A stretch of 64,000 bases of DNA from Diploptera punctata (GCA_030220185.1 JASPKZ010007250.1:1146001-1210000), one strand, 5' to 3'. Counted from the stretch's first letter, positions 51,990-62,886 are shown. Notes: generated by a model not told the origin, from the sequence alone. Translations and numbers: made by a program.

Positions 51990-52501
51990 TTACTTACTTA
52001 CTTACTCACTGGCACTATCGAACCCGAAGGTTCATGGTCGCGCGGACATAAGCTCTCCATACATCCCTATCCTGAGCTAATGCTTTCCAATCATTCCCTG
52101 TATAATCTACTTCCCTCAAATCATAGATTAATGTTGTTCTCCCACCTCATTCTTGGTCTACCCAACTGGGCGTTTTCCCTCTGGCTTTCCTACAAGAAGC
52201 TTCCATGCACGTCTTTCATTCCCCATACGCGCAACATGTCCTGCCCATCGCAGTCTACGAGACTTAACTGTTCTTATTATATCTGGCTTCCTATAAAGAC
52301 CATGTAGTTCATTGTTATGTAGTCTTCTCCATTCACCTGTCTGTTCATCTCTCTTTGGTCCAAAAATTTTCCTAAGAACTTTATTCTCAAATACTCGTAA
52401 TCTCCTTTCCTCCCTTAAAGTAAGAGTCCATGTTTCGCACCCATATAATATAACTGGTAGAATAATAGTTTTATATATTTTCAGCTTAACGTTTTTTGAA
52501 A
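51990..52501 (-). mobile_element. Young LINE-A inserted in old LINE-A, with TSDs
   Basis: TSD GAGAATAAAC at 51980-51989 and 52502-52511. The encoded frame (52158-52520) LYGCETWTLTLREERRLRVF, GRPIIR-type end is nearly identical to the copies at 391 and 10067. Confidence 0.9.
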
Positions 52502-52647
52502 GAGAATAAACATTAACCATAATTTGAGGGAAGTAGGTAGTAGAGGGGATGATTCGAAAGCATTAGATCATGATAGGGATATATGGAGAGCTTATGTCCG
52601 CGCGGCCATGAACCAACGGGTTCGATAGTGCCAGTGACTTAGTTAAG

Positions 52648-53589
52648 TGATCTTTCTGTGATTCTGATAGTATTTTTTCTCCTGAATTCAAATATGATAT
52701 CGGTTTTCCTCCATCACGTAAGGTTTCCGAGAGACAGGAATTTACAATTTCAAACACTTTAATATTTTCTGCATTCCTAACTACGTGGGTAACAGAGTGG
52801 AACCTTGAAAGAGGTAGTCCACTCCAGGGAATAGGCGCCCCTGTCCTTTTGTGAGCTCCAGGTCCCACTCGCCCAGTGGGTAGTACCTGGGTAGGGCCCC
52901 GTCACAGGTTACGTGGGGAGAAGAGAAGTCCCCAAAGCCGTAGTGAAGGCAACTTCTCTAGGAGACGAACACTCCGAAATTGCAGTTCCCTGCCCTCCAG
53001 GAAGAGGGGTTTGGCTAGAGGCTGGTAACCTCTACTAGTAAAAAATAACTTACTCATAAACTTCAGCAGAAGAAAAGCCGGATTGAATCCAAAACAAATA
53101 AAATATAAACCTAAAGGCACCCGAGATGTGGGCAGACCTAGAAAGAGATGGACTGAAGTCGGAACGGGTCAACAGACCTAATCCATGAATGGAGATGATG
53201 ATGATGATTCGTAACTACACAATATTCGAACATTCGGACTCACCTAGAAAGTAAGAAATGACGATTTTCTGCTATATTTCACCTGTGGAGCATCCCTCTT
53301 GATGGTCCAACAATAATCGGCTAGCATATTAGGATTCCATTTTTGCCTTGATATATCTTTTCCATAGCTGAAATCTCCTGAGTTAGCTCGTTTGGTTTTA
53401 TTCTACAATGGACAAATGGACGAAAAAACGTTTATTAAAAAAATTATTTAAATCGATTAATTGAAATTGAAATTTAAAAAAACTGTGGGCGATGGAGAAA
53501 TTCCAAATACATATTTGAAGACACGATAAAAAAACTGCATTAAGTACAACTATTGGTACTCATGAGACAAAAATCATGTTCACCAGTGT
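52648..53589 (-). mobile_element. Repeat K copy 4, interrupted
   Basis: Left part 52648-52784 and right part 53207-53589 are repeat K in reverse. The 39-codon frame is shifted by 2 extra bases. The outer right end ACCAGTGTTAT is intact. Confidence 0.78.
52785..53206 (+). mobile_element. Chimeric element: GC-rich head plus LINE-B3 tail, with TSDs
   Basis: Head of about 300 bp (GGGTAACAGAGTGGAACCTT, GGCAACTTCTCTAGGAGACG) joined to the last 120 bp of LINE-B3 (KYKPKGTRDVGRPRKRW, then the end) and a (GAT)n tail. TSD ATTC(C/G)TAACTAC at 52773-52784 and 53207-53218. Confidence 0.8.
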
Positions 53590-54074
53590 TATGAATAGTA
53601 TTGCTGTTAATACATTGTGTGTCCACATGTTTTAAGTCATCACTGGCGCACTTAAAAATTATTTAATGGATATTTCAGTACATTTATTTGCTATCATTGT
53701 ACAATGATAATACAATACATAATAAAAGGCATTTCTTAACAGAAAGTGGTTTATAATATTACTGTCCGAAGTCCTTCAATTTTATTCTTCTAAAAATTCA
53801 TGTCTTATCCATTTTCTTCCGTTAATTCAATTTTATTCATACTCCTGTTGATCCCATCCAACCATTGTTCCTGGGTTCAACATTTCATTCGAATATAATT
53901 TTCCTAATTTTGCCTTCTCTTCTTTTAACGTGTTTCTTACTCTTGGCTTGACATCTCCCTTTAAGTGCTACCTGCCATCCAGCCTTACAGTATAGTGGCA
54001 CATCCTGTCGGGAGAGAATGTTTAAGGTGAATATAATGTGATTATAATGCCCAAATAGTATTCGGGGAAATTTT
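53590..54074. other. No feature recognised
   Basis: AT-rich; weak LINE-B-like text near 53830-53990 (complement of GRP-type blocks) is not strong enough to call. Confidence 0.35.
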
Positions 54075-54215
54075 ACGGCCTTAAAGTTTTCCGATGCTTT
54101 TCTTACAAGTGAGAAAATATCCTAAAAAAATCCTCATCCAGAAAACTTGTCTCGACCAGTGATCGAACCTGGGTCCGCTGCATGCAAGACAATTACTTTA
54201 CCCCGGGACCACAAC
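54075..54215 (-). mobile_element. SINE-3 head fragment
   Basis: Minus strand: TTGTGGTCCCGGGGTAAAG, GACCCAGGTTCGATCACTGG, GACAAGTTTTCTGG; old copy. Confidence 0.7.
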
Positions 54216-54448
54216 GATATAATTTAGAGTTAATTATTTTCTTTGAATATTGATTAAATATGTGCCAGGAGTCGCGGTTACATAGCCTATAGAATGTGAG
54301 TAAATATATTTGTTTAGTAGCTAGTTATTAAAAATTGAGGAATTTAGATGGAAAATTTTAAGTGAAATTTACATTTTAATTTACCTCCAATTCATTTGTG
54401 ATGCAACTATGAAATATAATTAATAGACTAGGATTAAATACACATGTT

Positions 54449-54771
54449 CCATCCATCCATACATAGTAATTCTGCCCGAGGGCAAGCCTTTCACTTCTAT
54501 CACAGCATTTCCATGCTATGCTTTGCAGCTTTACTAGGGAATTATAGGTGTGCTAGCTTCCCGTTGCTTTCCACACCGGTGAATGATGATGATGATGATG
54601 ATGACGACGACGACGACGATGGCCGGATGATTTTCGGGGACCGTTGGGTCCTAAGGTCCCTGACATTTGACTTACAGGTGAGGAAAAAAAACCCAAAAAA
54701 AAAACTCACCCAGGAACCCGGGCCTGCTGCGTGACAAGGCAGTACGCTACCTCGAGACCACAGCGGTGGAC
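54449..54771 (-). mobile_element. SINE-3 copy with TSDs
   Basis: Head TGGTCTCGAGGTAGCGTACT on the minus strand, (CAT)n/(CGT)n linker, 3' module CCTCGGGCAGAATTACTATG. TSD ATACACATGTT at 54438-54448 and 54772-54782. Confidence 0.88.
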
Positions 54772-54889
54772 ATACACATGTTGGTGATCCAAAATTAAAA
54801 ATCTCCCAACAAACAGGTTCTGTGCCGCTATAAGGCCCGGGCGAAGCGAGACACGTAAAAATATCTACAAAATGAAATATTAAAATTTT

Positions 54890-55045
54890 AAGAAATGTAA
54901 AACAGTACCTGATATCTCAGTCGTCCTCAATATTTTGCAATAATTTGCACTGCAAATTATTGAGGAAGACTAAGATATCAGGCACTCTTTTACATTTCTT
55001 AAAATTTTAACACAGTGACCTGAATGGAGTTTCGTAATGTATTTT
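54890..55045. mobile_element. PLE 3' ends in head-to-head palindrome
   Basis: TAAAACAGTACCTGATATCT and CAGTCGTCCTCAATA (minus-strand PLE end) are followed by the plus-strand equivalent TATTGAGGAAGACTAAGATA, TCAGGCACTCTTTTAC. Both copies are truncated to about 70 bp. Confidence 0.82.
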
Positions 55046-55461
55046 AAAAATCTTAAAATGAAAGGTTAAAACAGTTAATTCTGTTAATGCATGTTTTACC
55101 TCGTTATTTACTGTTTCCAGTGATTATGAAGCCTTTATTTACATATAATAACAAGGACATTGTATTGCATCTGTTGTCGGCTTTAATGGTAATAATGAAG
55201 AAATGAAACGAGAGGAAAAATATAGCATACATTTGACGGTAAACCTCAAGGAATTTTTACTAATGGAAATTTTATTATGAATCAGAAATAATTAGTAAAC
55301 AATAAAATGTAATCATTTTTTTCTCAATTGGACTTTATTGTAGTTTTATCTGTCCCTTCAGTTTACTTAGAACAATATTGTCACACGGTTTATAAACAAA
55401 TACAATACACAGTGCACAAGCGCATTACTTCAATGACAACAGCATCTTTGAACACTCTACA
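55046..55461. other. Unassigned; upstream of a possible exon
   Basis: No repeats matched in the window. Confidence 0.35.
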
Positions 55462-55500
55462 ATGATGAACAGTTCGTCAGATTCGGGATTTGAAGTTTCG
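55462..55500 (+). CDS. Possible short first coding exon
   Basis: ATGATGAACAGTTCG starts 13 codons (MMNSSSDSGFEVS) ending exactly at a strong splice donor (TCG|GTAAGTG, 55501). A at -3 of the ATG. The DNA around it is not a recognised repeat. No downstream exon could be identified, so this is a weak suggestion. Confidence 0.2.
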
Positions 55501-55582
55501 GTAAGTGTTAAATAAATATTTTGATAAATATAATCTCGTGTATATCTAACAATGCCAATTAATTGAAATACAGAATGTACCA

Positions 55583-56403
55583 TTCAAACCTCCCACATTT
55601 TAATTAATCATAACTAACAAAGTATGCGGAATTATGAAATGAGGCCGGTATTAAACGAAACAGAAACTCGAAGAATTTTCATTTCCATGCATTACCACAC
55701 ACTAGTCCACCTTTGTGGTCTCGAGGTAGCGTGCTGCCTTGTCACGCAGCGGGCCCGGGTTCGATCCCCGGTCGGGGCAGTTTTTCTGGGTGAGGTTTTT
55801 ATCGGGGTTTTTCCTCACCTGTAAGACAAATGTCAGGAAAACTTTAAGGCCCAAACGGTCCCCGAAATCATATGGCCATCATCATCATCCTTAACATTAT
55901 CATCATCACCATCATCATCATCATCCTTCACCGGTGTGGAAAGCAACGGGAAGCTACCACACCTACAATTCCCTAGTAAAGCTGCAAGCATAGCATGAAA
56001 AATGCTATGATTGCAGTGAAAGACCTGCCTTCGGGCAGAATTAGTATGGATGGACCACACACTAAACACCTCTATATGTGCACCATTAGTAGCACAAACA
56101 ATATCAAGTCTATTCGATTTCGTGCCAAGTTCCGTTCAACATGTCCGTTGGTACTGTTGCAATAGTATCCAGGATACGGATTCGTAAATCATGAAGATCT
56201 TTACCAGAAACCAGTTTATGCTCTTTGCTGAGGAGTCGCCATTTTGTTTTATGTCATTATTGTCCACCATGCGACAAATATTAATTAACTGCAATAATGA
56301 AAACAACAATTCTATGAGTTTCTCTTTCTTTTAATATCAACCTCATTTCATAATTCCTCATACTTTGAGAGTTATGATTAATTAAAATGTGGGAGGTTTG
56401 AAC
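55583..56403. repeat. Inverted repeat of about 105 bp flanking SINE-3
   Basis: 55583-55685 (TTCAAACCTCCCACATTTTA, GGAATTATGAAATGAGG) recurs in reverse complement at 56295-56403 with roughly 80-85% identity by eye. SINE-3 sits in the loop. Confidence 0.8.
55705..56053 (+). mobile_element. SINE-3 copy with TSDs
   Basis: tRNA-like head (TTGTGGTCTCGAGGTAGCGT, GGGTTCGATCCCCGG), body, long (CAT)n linker, 3' module ACCTGCCTTCGGGCAGAATT. TSD ACCACACACTA at 55694-55704 and 56054-56064. Confidence 0.9.
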
Positions 56404-56407
56404 GATG

Positions 56408-56560
56408 TCCGTCGCCGTAGCGTAGTCGGTAGAGTCCCTACCTTCCACTCCGGCGACCCGGGTTCGATTCCGGGCGGGTAGGGGATTTTTAATCTCCACC
56501 TTTGGTTTGGGTGTGTGTCCTGTCCTTGTGTCTATATGTGAGAATAACAGAAAAGTTAAC
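56408..56560 (+). mobile_element. SINE-6, tRNA-derived
   Basis: Head CGCCGTAGCGTAGTCGGTAG (A box) and CCGGGTTCGATTCCGGGC (B box) with a plausible T stem; short tail TTTAATCTCCACCTTTGG. It lies directly after the right arm of the inverted repeat. Confidence 0.75.
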
Positions 56561-56874
56561 AGAAAGGTAAAACAAGAAGGAAAACAGTGTAAACGAAAAG
56601 AGGGGGGAAATGGGACATGATGTATATTGTATACAGTTTTACATGTCTAGAAAATAGCACCTTGCTAGTAAACATGTTATTTTATGTGAGATTGCTTTAT
56701 TAGTCAACTCATTTGAAACAATTAAGTTAATTAGCTTCAATTATAACTTTGCCAAGAAAGTCGGTGCCCGATTTATGAAAAAAAATGTTGAACGTATAAT
56801 AAGACAAATATTTAAAACAATACAATTTGTACCCGTTGAAGCAGTCGTCGTCAACAAATTATATTTGTATAAAA

Positions 56875-57215
56875 TATTCAATGGAAATGGATTTCGTAAG
56901 AAGAGCAGCAAGATGTTCAAAATTAGAAAAAATAAGAAGTGCTCTCATACGAAAAAAAAAATTAATGTTAGATATAAGATGTAAGCAATTCAATTAGTAT
57001 AGGCATGTACGACGAATGTAAGAAGAAAGGTTACCCAGAAAAATATTGGAATGGTGTCCAGTTAGAAGAAGGAAAGGAAGACTCGAAACTCGTGGATGCA
57101 AGAAATAAGAACTGGAATGAGAAGAAGAAGACTGGAGGGCATGGAGTGGATGGATAGAGACGAGTGGAGAAGAAAAATAAAACTTCAGCCACAGAAAGAT
57201 GTGTAAACATTAAAA
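56875..57215 (+). mobile_element. Decayed LINE-B6/B7-type RT C-terminus
   Basis: MEMDFVRRAARCSKLEKIRS, then broken KQFN.YRHVRRM and ILEWCPVRRRKGRLETRGCK blocks. Confidence 0.6.
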
Positions 57216-57224
57216 ATTTGTATA

Positions 57225-57600
57225 TAAATAAAGATAAAATATTCAACTAGGCCTTTCGGAGCATGTTCCATTTTCAAATCTATTCATTAGGTACTGGTTG
57301 TTTTTAACGGATATATTGTATAGTGGTTTGATCTGGTAGGGCGTGTTCTCGTTCAGCATGTTTATCGTTTCTTGTTGCTTTATAATTTATATTTCTTCTA
57401 ATATGTTTATTTTCCGGTTATTATTTTCTCTATGCATGATTGAGACGGTGTTTTTTATTGAGTTAAACTGATGACCTGTGTTTGTAACATGTTTAGCGAA
57501 ACTTGATTTGCCACCATTTTTTTATTAAATCAGTGAAATGTTCATTATATCTTATTTTAAAACTTCTGGTTGTACGTAATATATATATTTTTTTCACAAC
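57225..57600 (-). mobile_element. Decayed PLE nuclease end and C-terminus
   Basis: Minus strand: RSFKIRYNEHFTDLIKK, SVSIMHRENN-like, MLNENTPYQIKPLYNI, AACATGCTCCGAAAGGCC. This corresponds to the PLE region from the nuclease Arg-Glu-His to the 3' UTR. Confidence 0.72.
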
Positions 57601-57676
57601 TATTAAATTTAAGGTTATTGTTGTTGTATATACTACTTGATTATTAAAGTGTGATTATCAGACAGTTATTTTGTAA

Positions 57677-57928
57677 AATTGGGGAGTTAAGTCAATTACC
57701 GTAACAGCTGTTAGCAGTGATGCTACTGAACCAACCTCTTTCAACAAAACTTGTTTTGTCAAGTACAACCGCAGTAAAGAAGAGAACGCAACTAATATAT
57801 CACGTGTGGTTTACTCAGTGGGAAGTTCTGAAGCTACTGGCGTTTCTTTAGTCACAATCTATAAAATTCCAAATTTTAATGTTGTTCTTTATCAATCACA
57901 TTTGATTGATCACTATTTAGATTGTTAA
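57677..57928 (+). pseudogene. HTH-like ORF fragment without start codon
   Basis: 84-codon open frame: SFNKTCFVKYNRSKEENATN, ISRVVYSVGSSEATGVSLVT, IYKIPNFN. 'ATGVS..TI..I' preceded by a charged 'KEEN' stretch resembles the short HTH found in many arthropod repetitive genes and transposases. No ATG, no splice acceptor that I trust. Probably a captured or decayed domain. Confidence 0.4.
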
Positions 57929-58384
57929 TAGTAGTAGTGCCATAAATTTATGCTTTCCGTCTCTGTCACATAGTCTGCGGCGTCAAGTGGCAACAGCGTT
58001 CCATTAAGAGCAACACTATTTTTTAGACATAAAAAAAACACTATAGTGTTTTAAAGTTATTAAACTGAGAAAGAAATTATATTTTAGAATACAAGGAAGA
58101 AAGATAATTATTAAAACTTATTAATACATATCCCCTTCGAATTTATCTAATTATTAGCGCCCAAATTGTTATGCATTAAAATTTAAGATTGGAACGTATT
58201 ATATTGAACAGTAAAACTTTTTTTTTATTCAGTCAATTAAAAATAACTTATTTGCAACTTTATAAACATAATTTTGAAAAATTACACGGGGGCTTTATAT
58301 AGATTCTAACAATGCAGTATTACCTAGTTTTTACATTTTTTGTTTCGGAAATGATCCACAATACAATGGTTTTCCGTCATCATC
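57929..58384. other. No feature recognised
   Basis: AT-rich, nothing matched. Confidence 0.35.
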
Positions 58385-58615
58385 AATAAATTAGCCTTCT
58401 CCAGATGTCCTGAACATCGTAAGTCCTACTTCACTCATACTTTTTCCTACACCATCCATCCAACATTCTTTAGGTCTTTCCTTTCTTATTTTCCCATCTA
58501 TTATCCACTCCAATATATTTTTAGGGATTCTACTACTCCGTAGGTATCCTCTTAATCGTGTCTCTTCGATTGTATAACGAGAGTTACATAGTTCTTTACG
58601 GGCCACGTTGTGGCG
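58385..58615 (-). mobile_element. LINE-B7-type RT C-terminal fragment
   Basis: RLRGYLRSSRIPKNILEWII, IRKERPKECWMDGVGKSMSE; a (GAT)-like end at 58382. Confidence 0.65.
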
Positions 58616-60110
58616 ACATATTTACAACGGGTTTTCCTAGGGTTCTTGAATAATATACAAATTTGTATTAGGTATTCGCTCGACCATTAATGTAATTGCA
58701 CCGTCATGTCGATCTTTTCTCAAGGGAGCTGTTTCTTATCACTATTTGGTGAGTAATGGAATATTTTGTTAAATAAAATATTCACTTCTTCTTCTATAAA
58801 TTATTTATTATTTACTAAACAAGTTTTAATAACTTCTTGTTTAGATAATTTAATCTGATGGCCATTAATTTGATTTATTATCAAATTAGTCGTAATTACT
58901 TAATTATGTTAAATTCATTAACATTATTTTCAATTATGTTAAATATTTGTCTCACTTTGATTTCAATAATATTCAATTATTATTTACAATTACTTTTATA
59001 ATCATATATCACCTTGATAATAGGCTATTTTTATTTATATTGAAATTTCATCAATTTAAATTATTGTATAAATATAATTACATTCACTAGGCTTACGTAA
59101 ATAGAATTTTATTTATATATATATATTTATATATATATATATATATATATATTTAAGTTATTTCACTCAACACATATATTAAATAAACTTTTATGTGGTG
59201 AATATTAAATGGCGTCTATGTTTCATCATATTCTTGAGGCCATCTCTCTTCTTCTTTATTGTAGATTATCAAGTTGTCAGTTTCTGATTGGTAATGACCT
59301 AATCAAGAAAGAACACGATTCGCTCGCCCTCCTTCTCAATTTCCAATCACATTTTTAATGTTCGGCCGACTTAAGCCCACATTATTTGAACATTCCTTTG
59401 TTGTAATCATTTGTCTGTAACTTCAGCATCTATTGTTTACCACGACAATATATGTGACATAATCATTGTTAATTTTCTCATCGATGTTACAAAAATCATC
59501 TATTATATTTTAACATTATAAAATAAATAATATTTAGTTTCAATTTATTTATATCATTATTTAAATTAAAGATTAAATAAAAATAATCCCCAGATTATTA
59601 TTAACATAATGGTAACTTTTCCGGTTATAACTGAGATATTACATAGGACTACACATTTTACTTTTGTATCAGGACATAAATTAGCTTCTATTCACACAAA
59701 CTTACTAGTCCGTGTTGCAATCTTAGCTTTTAATACACAGAAATCCGGGCCTACTAATTAAATATTTTTAGGAACAATAAACAAACGATTGCGAACATTT
59801 TCTGTGAGATGATTACTCGCAAAAAAGGGTCTCATAAGGGAAACGTTTCCTAATAAATTTAATGTGAATACTGAATAGGCGTATTTAACTAAGTGAAGTT
59901 ATGTGCATTTGTACTTAATTATTTAAGTAAGATTATTCCCACAACATCATAATGTTCTGCCTTAATATCATATGTTTTGCACAAAAGACAAGTGTGCAGT
60001 ACCACAATCAAAAAGTTGCTGAGGTGAATGTTTTGAAGGGGATGAAATGGGCTAAATGTGTCCTATTTCTTGCAAAATAACAGTATTTTCGATATGATTA
60101 TATTTTAGAA
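58616..60110. other. TE-poor, AT-rich stretch
   Basis: No coding frame and no match to any repeat family of this window; (AT)n runs at 59115-59155. Confidence 0.45.
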
Positions 60111-60114
60111 ACGT

Positions 60115-60830
60115 TCCGCAAGCATGAAATTGGGACTGGAAATAGATACGTGTTCACACATAGAAATTCATTATATAAAGGAAATGGAGAGTTCATAACA
60201 AACGAGGAATATTTTGAAGAAGTGGCTGCATTCAAATACCTAGGAACAATATTTACAAATATGAATGAGATCCACAAAGAAATTAAGCATGTTCTCAATT
60301 CTGGAAATACTATTATGCAATATAGGGACTCGTCCTAACTTCTCCCAAAAAGCATTAAACTGAAAATTATAAATCTGATATTCCACCAGTTATATTATAT
60401 AAATACAAAACATGGTCTCTTACTTTAAGGAAGGAGAAAATATTACGAGTATTTGAGAATAAAGTTCTTAGGAAAATGTTTGGATCAAAGACAGACGAAC
60501 AAACAAGCGAATAGAGAAGGCTACATAACGTGAGCTACATGATCCTTATGGGAAACCAGATATAATACGAGAAGAACTGTTAAGTGTTGTAGACTGCCAT
60601 GAACAGGACATGTGGCACGAATGGGAAATGAATGGGGGAGGCATGGAAGCTTCCAGTTGGAAAATCAGAAAGTAAACCCCTAGTCGATAGATCAAAAATG
60701 AGGTGGGAGATTAACATTAACCATGATTTGAGGGAAGTAGATTACTCAGGGGATGTTTGAAAACATTAGCACAGGAGAGGGATGTATGGAGAGCTTATGT
60801 CTGCGCAGTCATAAACCTGCGATTAGTTTG
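60115..60830 (+). mobile_element. Decayed LINE-A
   Basis: From TTGGGACTGGAAATAGATAC (matching 645 of the first copy) through YFEEVAAFKYLGTIFTN to GTCTGCGCAGTCATAAACCT. Many indels; tail lost. Confidence 0.82.
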
Positions 60831-60844
60831 TTAGCAGATGTTAC

Positions 60845-61400
60845 TGTCTAAAGCATCTAGCTTCCATACTTCTCTTCACTCGTTCTCTAGGCCTGCCTCT
60901 TCTATTTCTTCCACTAGCTTTCCAATTAAGGATCATTGGCATTCTCTCTTCTTCCATTCTTATGAGGTGTCCATACTATTTCAAACGTCTTTCTTCTTAA
61001 GTATTCCCACTACAGGCCTCAGGAGGCCCTTGGGGTAGTGGGAGGTTAAGGCTCCTACCATTTCTAGACAATCGGCACTTGATATCAGCCGGGTTGTCAG
61101 CCCTGCGTGACGGCCGCCTTTACCCCAGAACAAGCGTCTGGTACTCATTTCCGTTAGAGGCTGAGTCGACCCCAGGGCCATAGTACCGCCAGAAGGTTTG
61201 GGTCAGTTTAAAAATCCTGACCCCACTGGGACTTGAACCCTCGACCTTCCGGCTTGTAGCGCAGTGCCTTAACCACTACGCTACGGCGTGCGATCGCCTT
61301 TCTTCTATTTTCCCTAATATGTTTTTTTTTTTTTTTTCAACTTGCATAATTTTCCTTATTGTGCTGTTTCTGACCTTATCCCATCTTGAAATTCTCCCTA
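60845..61400 (-). mobile_element. LINE-B7 interrupted by SINE-2
   Basis: 60845-60997 and 61295-61400 are consecutive parts of LINE-B7 (compare 63520-63730). Confidence 0.78.
60998..61294 (-). mobile_element. SINE-2 copy with TSDs
   Basis: Full body and head; TSD CG(T/C)CTTTCTTCT at 60986-60997 and 61295-61306. Confidence 0.88.
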
Positions 61401-61434
61401 TCAATAATAATTTGCCAATATCATTATCATAATC

Positions 61435-61605
61435 TGTCCATTGCTGTGGTCTCTAGGTAGCATACTGCCTTGTCATGCAGCGGGCCCGGTCGGGACAGGC
61501 TCCTGGGTGAGGTTTTTTCTCACCTGTAAGACAAATGTCATGAGTCTTAGGGCTATGATTGCAGTGAAAGACCTGCCCTCGGGCAGAATTATTATGGATG
61601 GATGG
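61435..61605 (+). mobile_element. SINE-3 short copy
   Basis: CCATTGCTGTGGTCTCTAGG, GTCATGCAGCGGGCCCGG, CACCTGTAAGACAAATGTCA, then the module CCTGCCCTCGGGCAGAATTA; the middle is deleted. Confidence 0.78.
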
Positions 61606-61935
61606 TTGGATTACCATAATCTGATCAGGACTGTACTTGTAATTTTACATTTATGAACTTGGCTGGTTTAGACATGTTTGCACTGATAAATGCCATCCAT
61701 TGTGTTGTTTTGTATCGCATGCAGAGGGGATCAAACTCCTTGCTTGCAGCTGTTAGGGCGAACTTAAACATGTTACGGCATGTTCCGCGAGTTCATTTTT
61801 TTCACATCTGAGCGTTAAATTCAATTTCACATAATGCACCTGGCACTCAAACTTGTTAGGGCATGTTTTGTTAGCTTCTGACGGTCAATTTTTCTCTACC
61901 ATGGTATCAAATTAATTTTCTGAATATTATACAAG
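61606..61935. other. No feature recognised
   Basis: Contains diverged direct repeats (TTAGGGCGAACTTAAACATG and ACTTGTTAGGGCATGTTTTG). Otherwise unassigned. Confidence 0.35.
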
Positions 61936-62310
61936 ACAATGCCTATTATTACTTATGGATCCAAAACATGGACAGTGACAACACAACAATCTGCCAGAAT
62001 ACAAGCTGCTGAAATGAGATTCCTCAGACCAATAGCAGGATATCAAAGAACAGACAAAAAAACATTACACAGAAATAAGACAACAACTAAAATTAGAGGA
62101 ATTAAACACAACAATAGAGAAATACAGAACAAACTGGAAAGAACACTTGGCAAGAATGACTGAGAATAGAATACCAAAAGCAGCATACAGCTATTCACCA
62201 CGAGGAGGAAGTTTGGGAAGACCAAAGAAAATATGGAAAGAGCAGCAATTTGGAGCCGGAACAGGCTAGTAAATAAGCCTAAACCGTGAAGAAGAAGAAG
62301 AAGAAGAATA
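61936..62310 (+). mobile_element. LINE-B1 3' part, (GAA)n tail
   Basis: MPIITYGSKTWTVTTQQSAR, AAEMRFLRPIAGYQRTDKK, one frameshift, then GGSLGRPKKIWKEQQFGAG and AACCGTGAAGAAGAAGAA. Confidence 0.83.
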
Positions 62311-62499
62311 TCATTTCGTAATAATTTGTCTAATTTCAGTTATTTTAAATTTAACGAAAAAACCGTAAAATGGAATATTACAGCAATATGTATGTTTTGT
62401 AAATGAATTAAGAAAGGACATCAGTCACCTTTTTTTTTTTTCGAGATTGAGATAACCTTGGATTTGCCATTTTGAATGTCCATCGTATCTCTTAAAGTT

Positions 62500-62884
62500 T
62501 CACTTGCCAGAACATGGAATTCCCTTCCGCCCTATGTCAGAGACTGTCAAACTATAACATTCTTCAAAAACAAATTAAAATATTATTTAATAACAAACTA
62601 ACCTATACGCATCTCTGATTGTAATATTTTAACAGTTGATAATTTAACTTATCTTATGAGAATAATATTTAGATTAACAAATATTTTCATTTGTTTGTCT
62701 TAAATATTATATAACCGACAAATTCGTTTTCTAAATCTCATTATTTTTCTTTGTTCCTTTAATGTACATTAGATAGGATAGTCTATCAAACAATTTGATT
62801 TATCTTGCTTGTACACATTTTATTATTAGTTTTAGTGTTAATTTTAATTATCATTAACATTATTGTATTATACATCTTAATCTC

Positions 62885-62885
<1 letters not shown>
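62500..62885 (+). mobile_element. CR1/Jockey-type LINE end
   Basis: VSLARTWNSLPPYVRDCQTI, TFFKNKLKYYLITN and a stop: the 'WNxLP..VR..xTI..FKxxL' terminus of CR1-like ORF2, followed by an AT-rich 3' UTR. Confidence 0.68.

Positions 62886-62886
<1 letters not shown>

Larger units (their letters stand above)
51505..52640 (+). mobile_element. Old LINE-A hosting two insertions
   Basis: Pieces 51505-51900, 51976-51989 and 52512-52640 read in order as one decayed LINE-A (GGACTCTTACTTTAAGGGAG; GTGGGAGAATAAAC; ATTAACCATAATTTGAGGGA; CGATAGTGCCAGTGAC). Confidence 0.8.
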
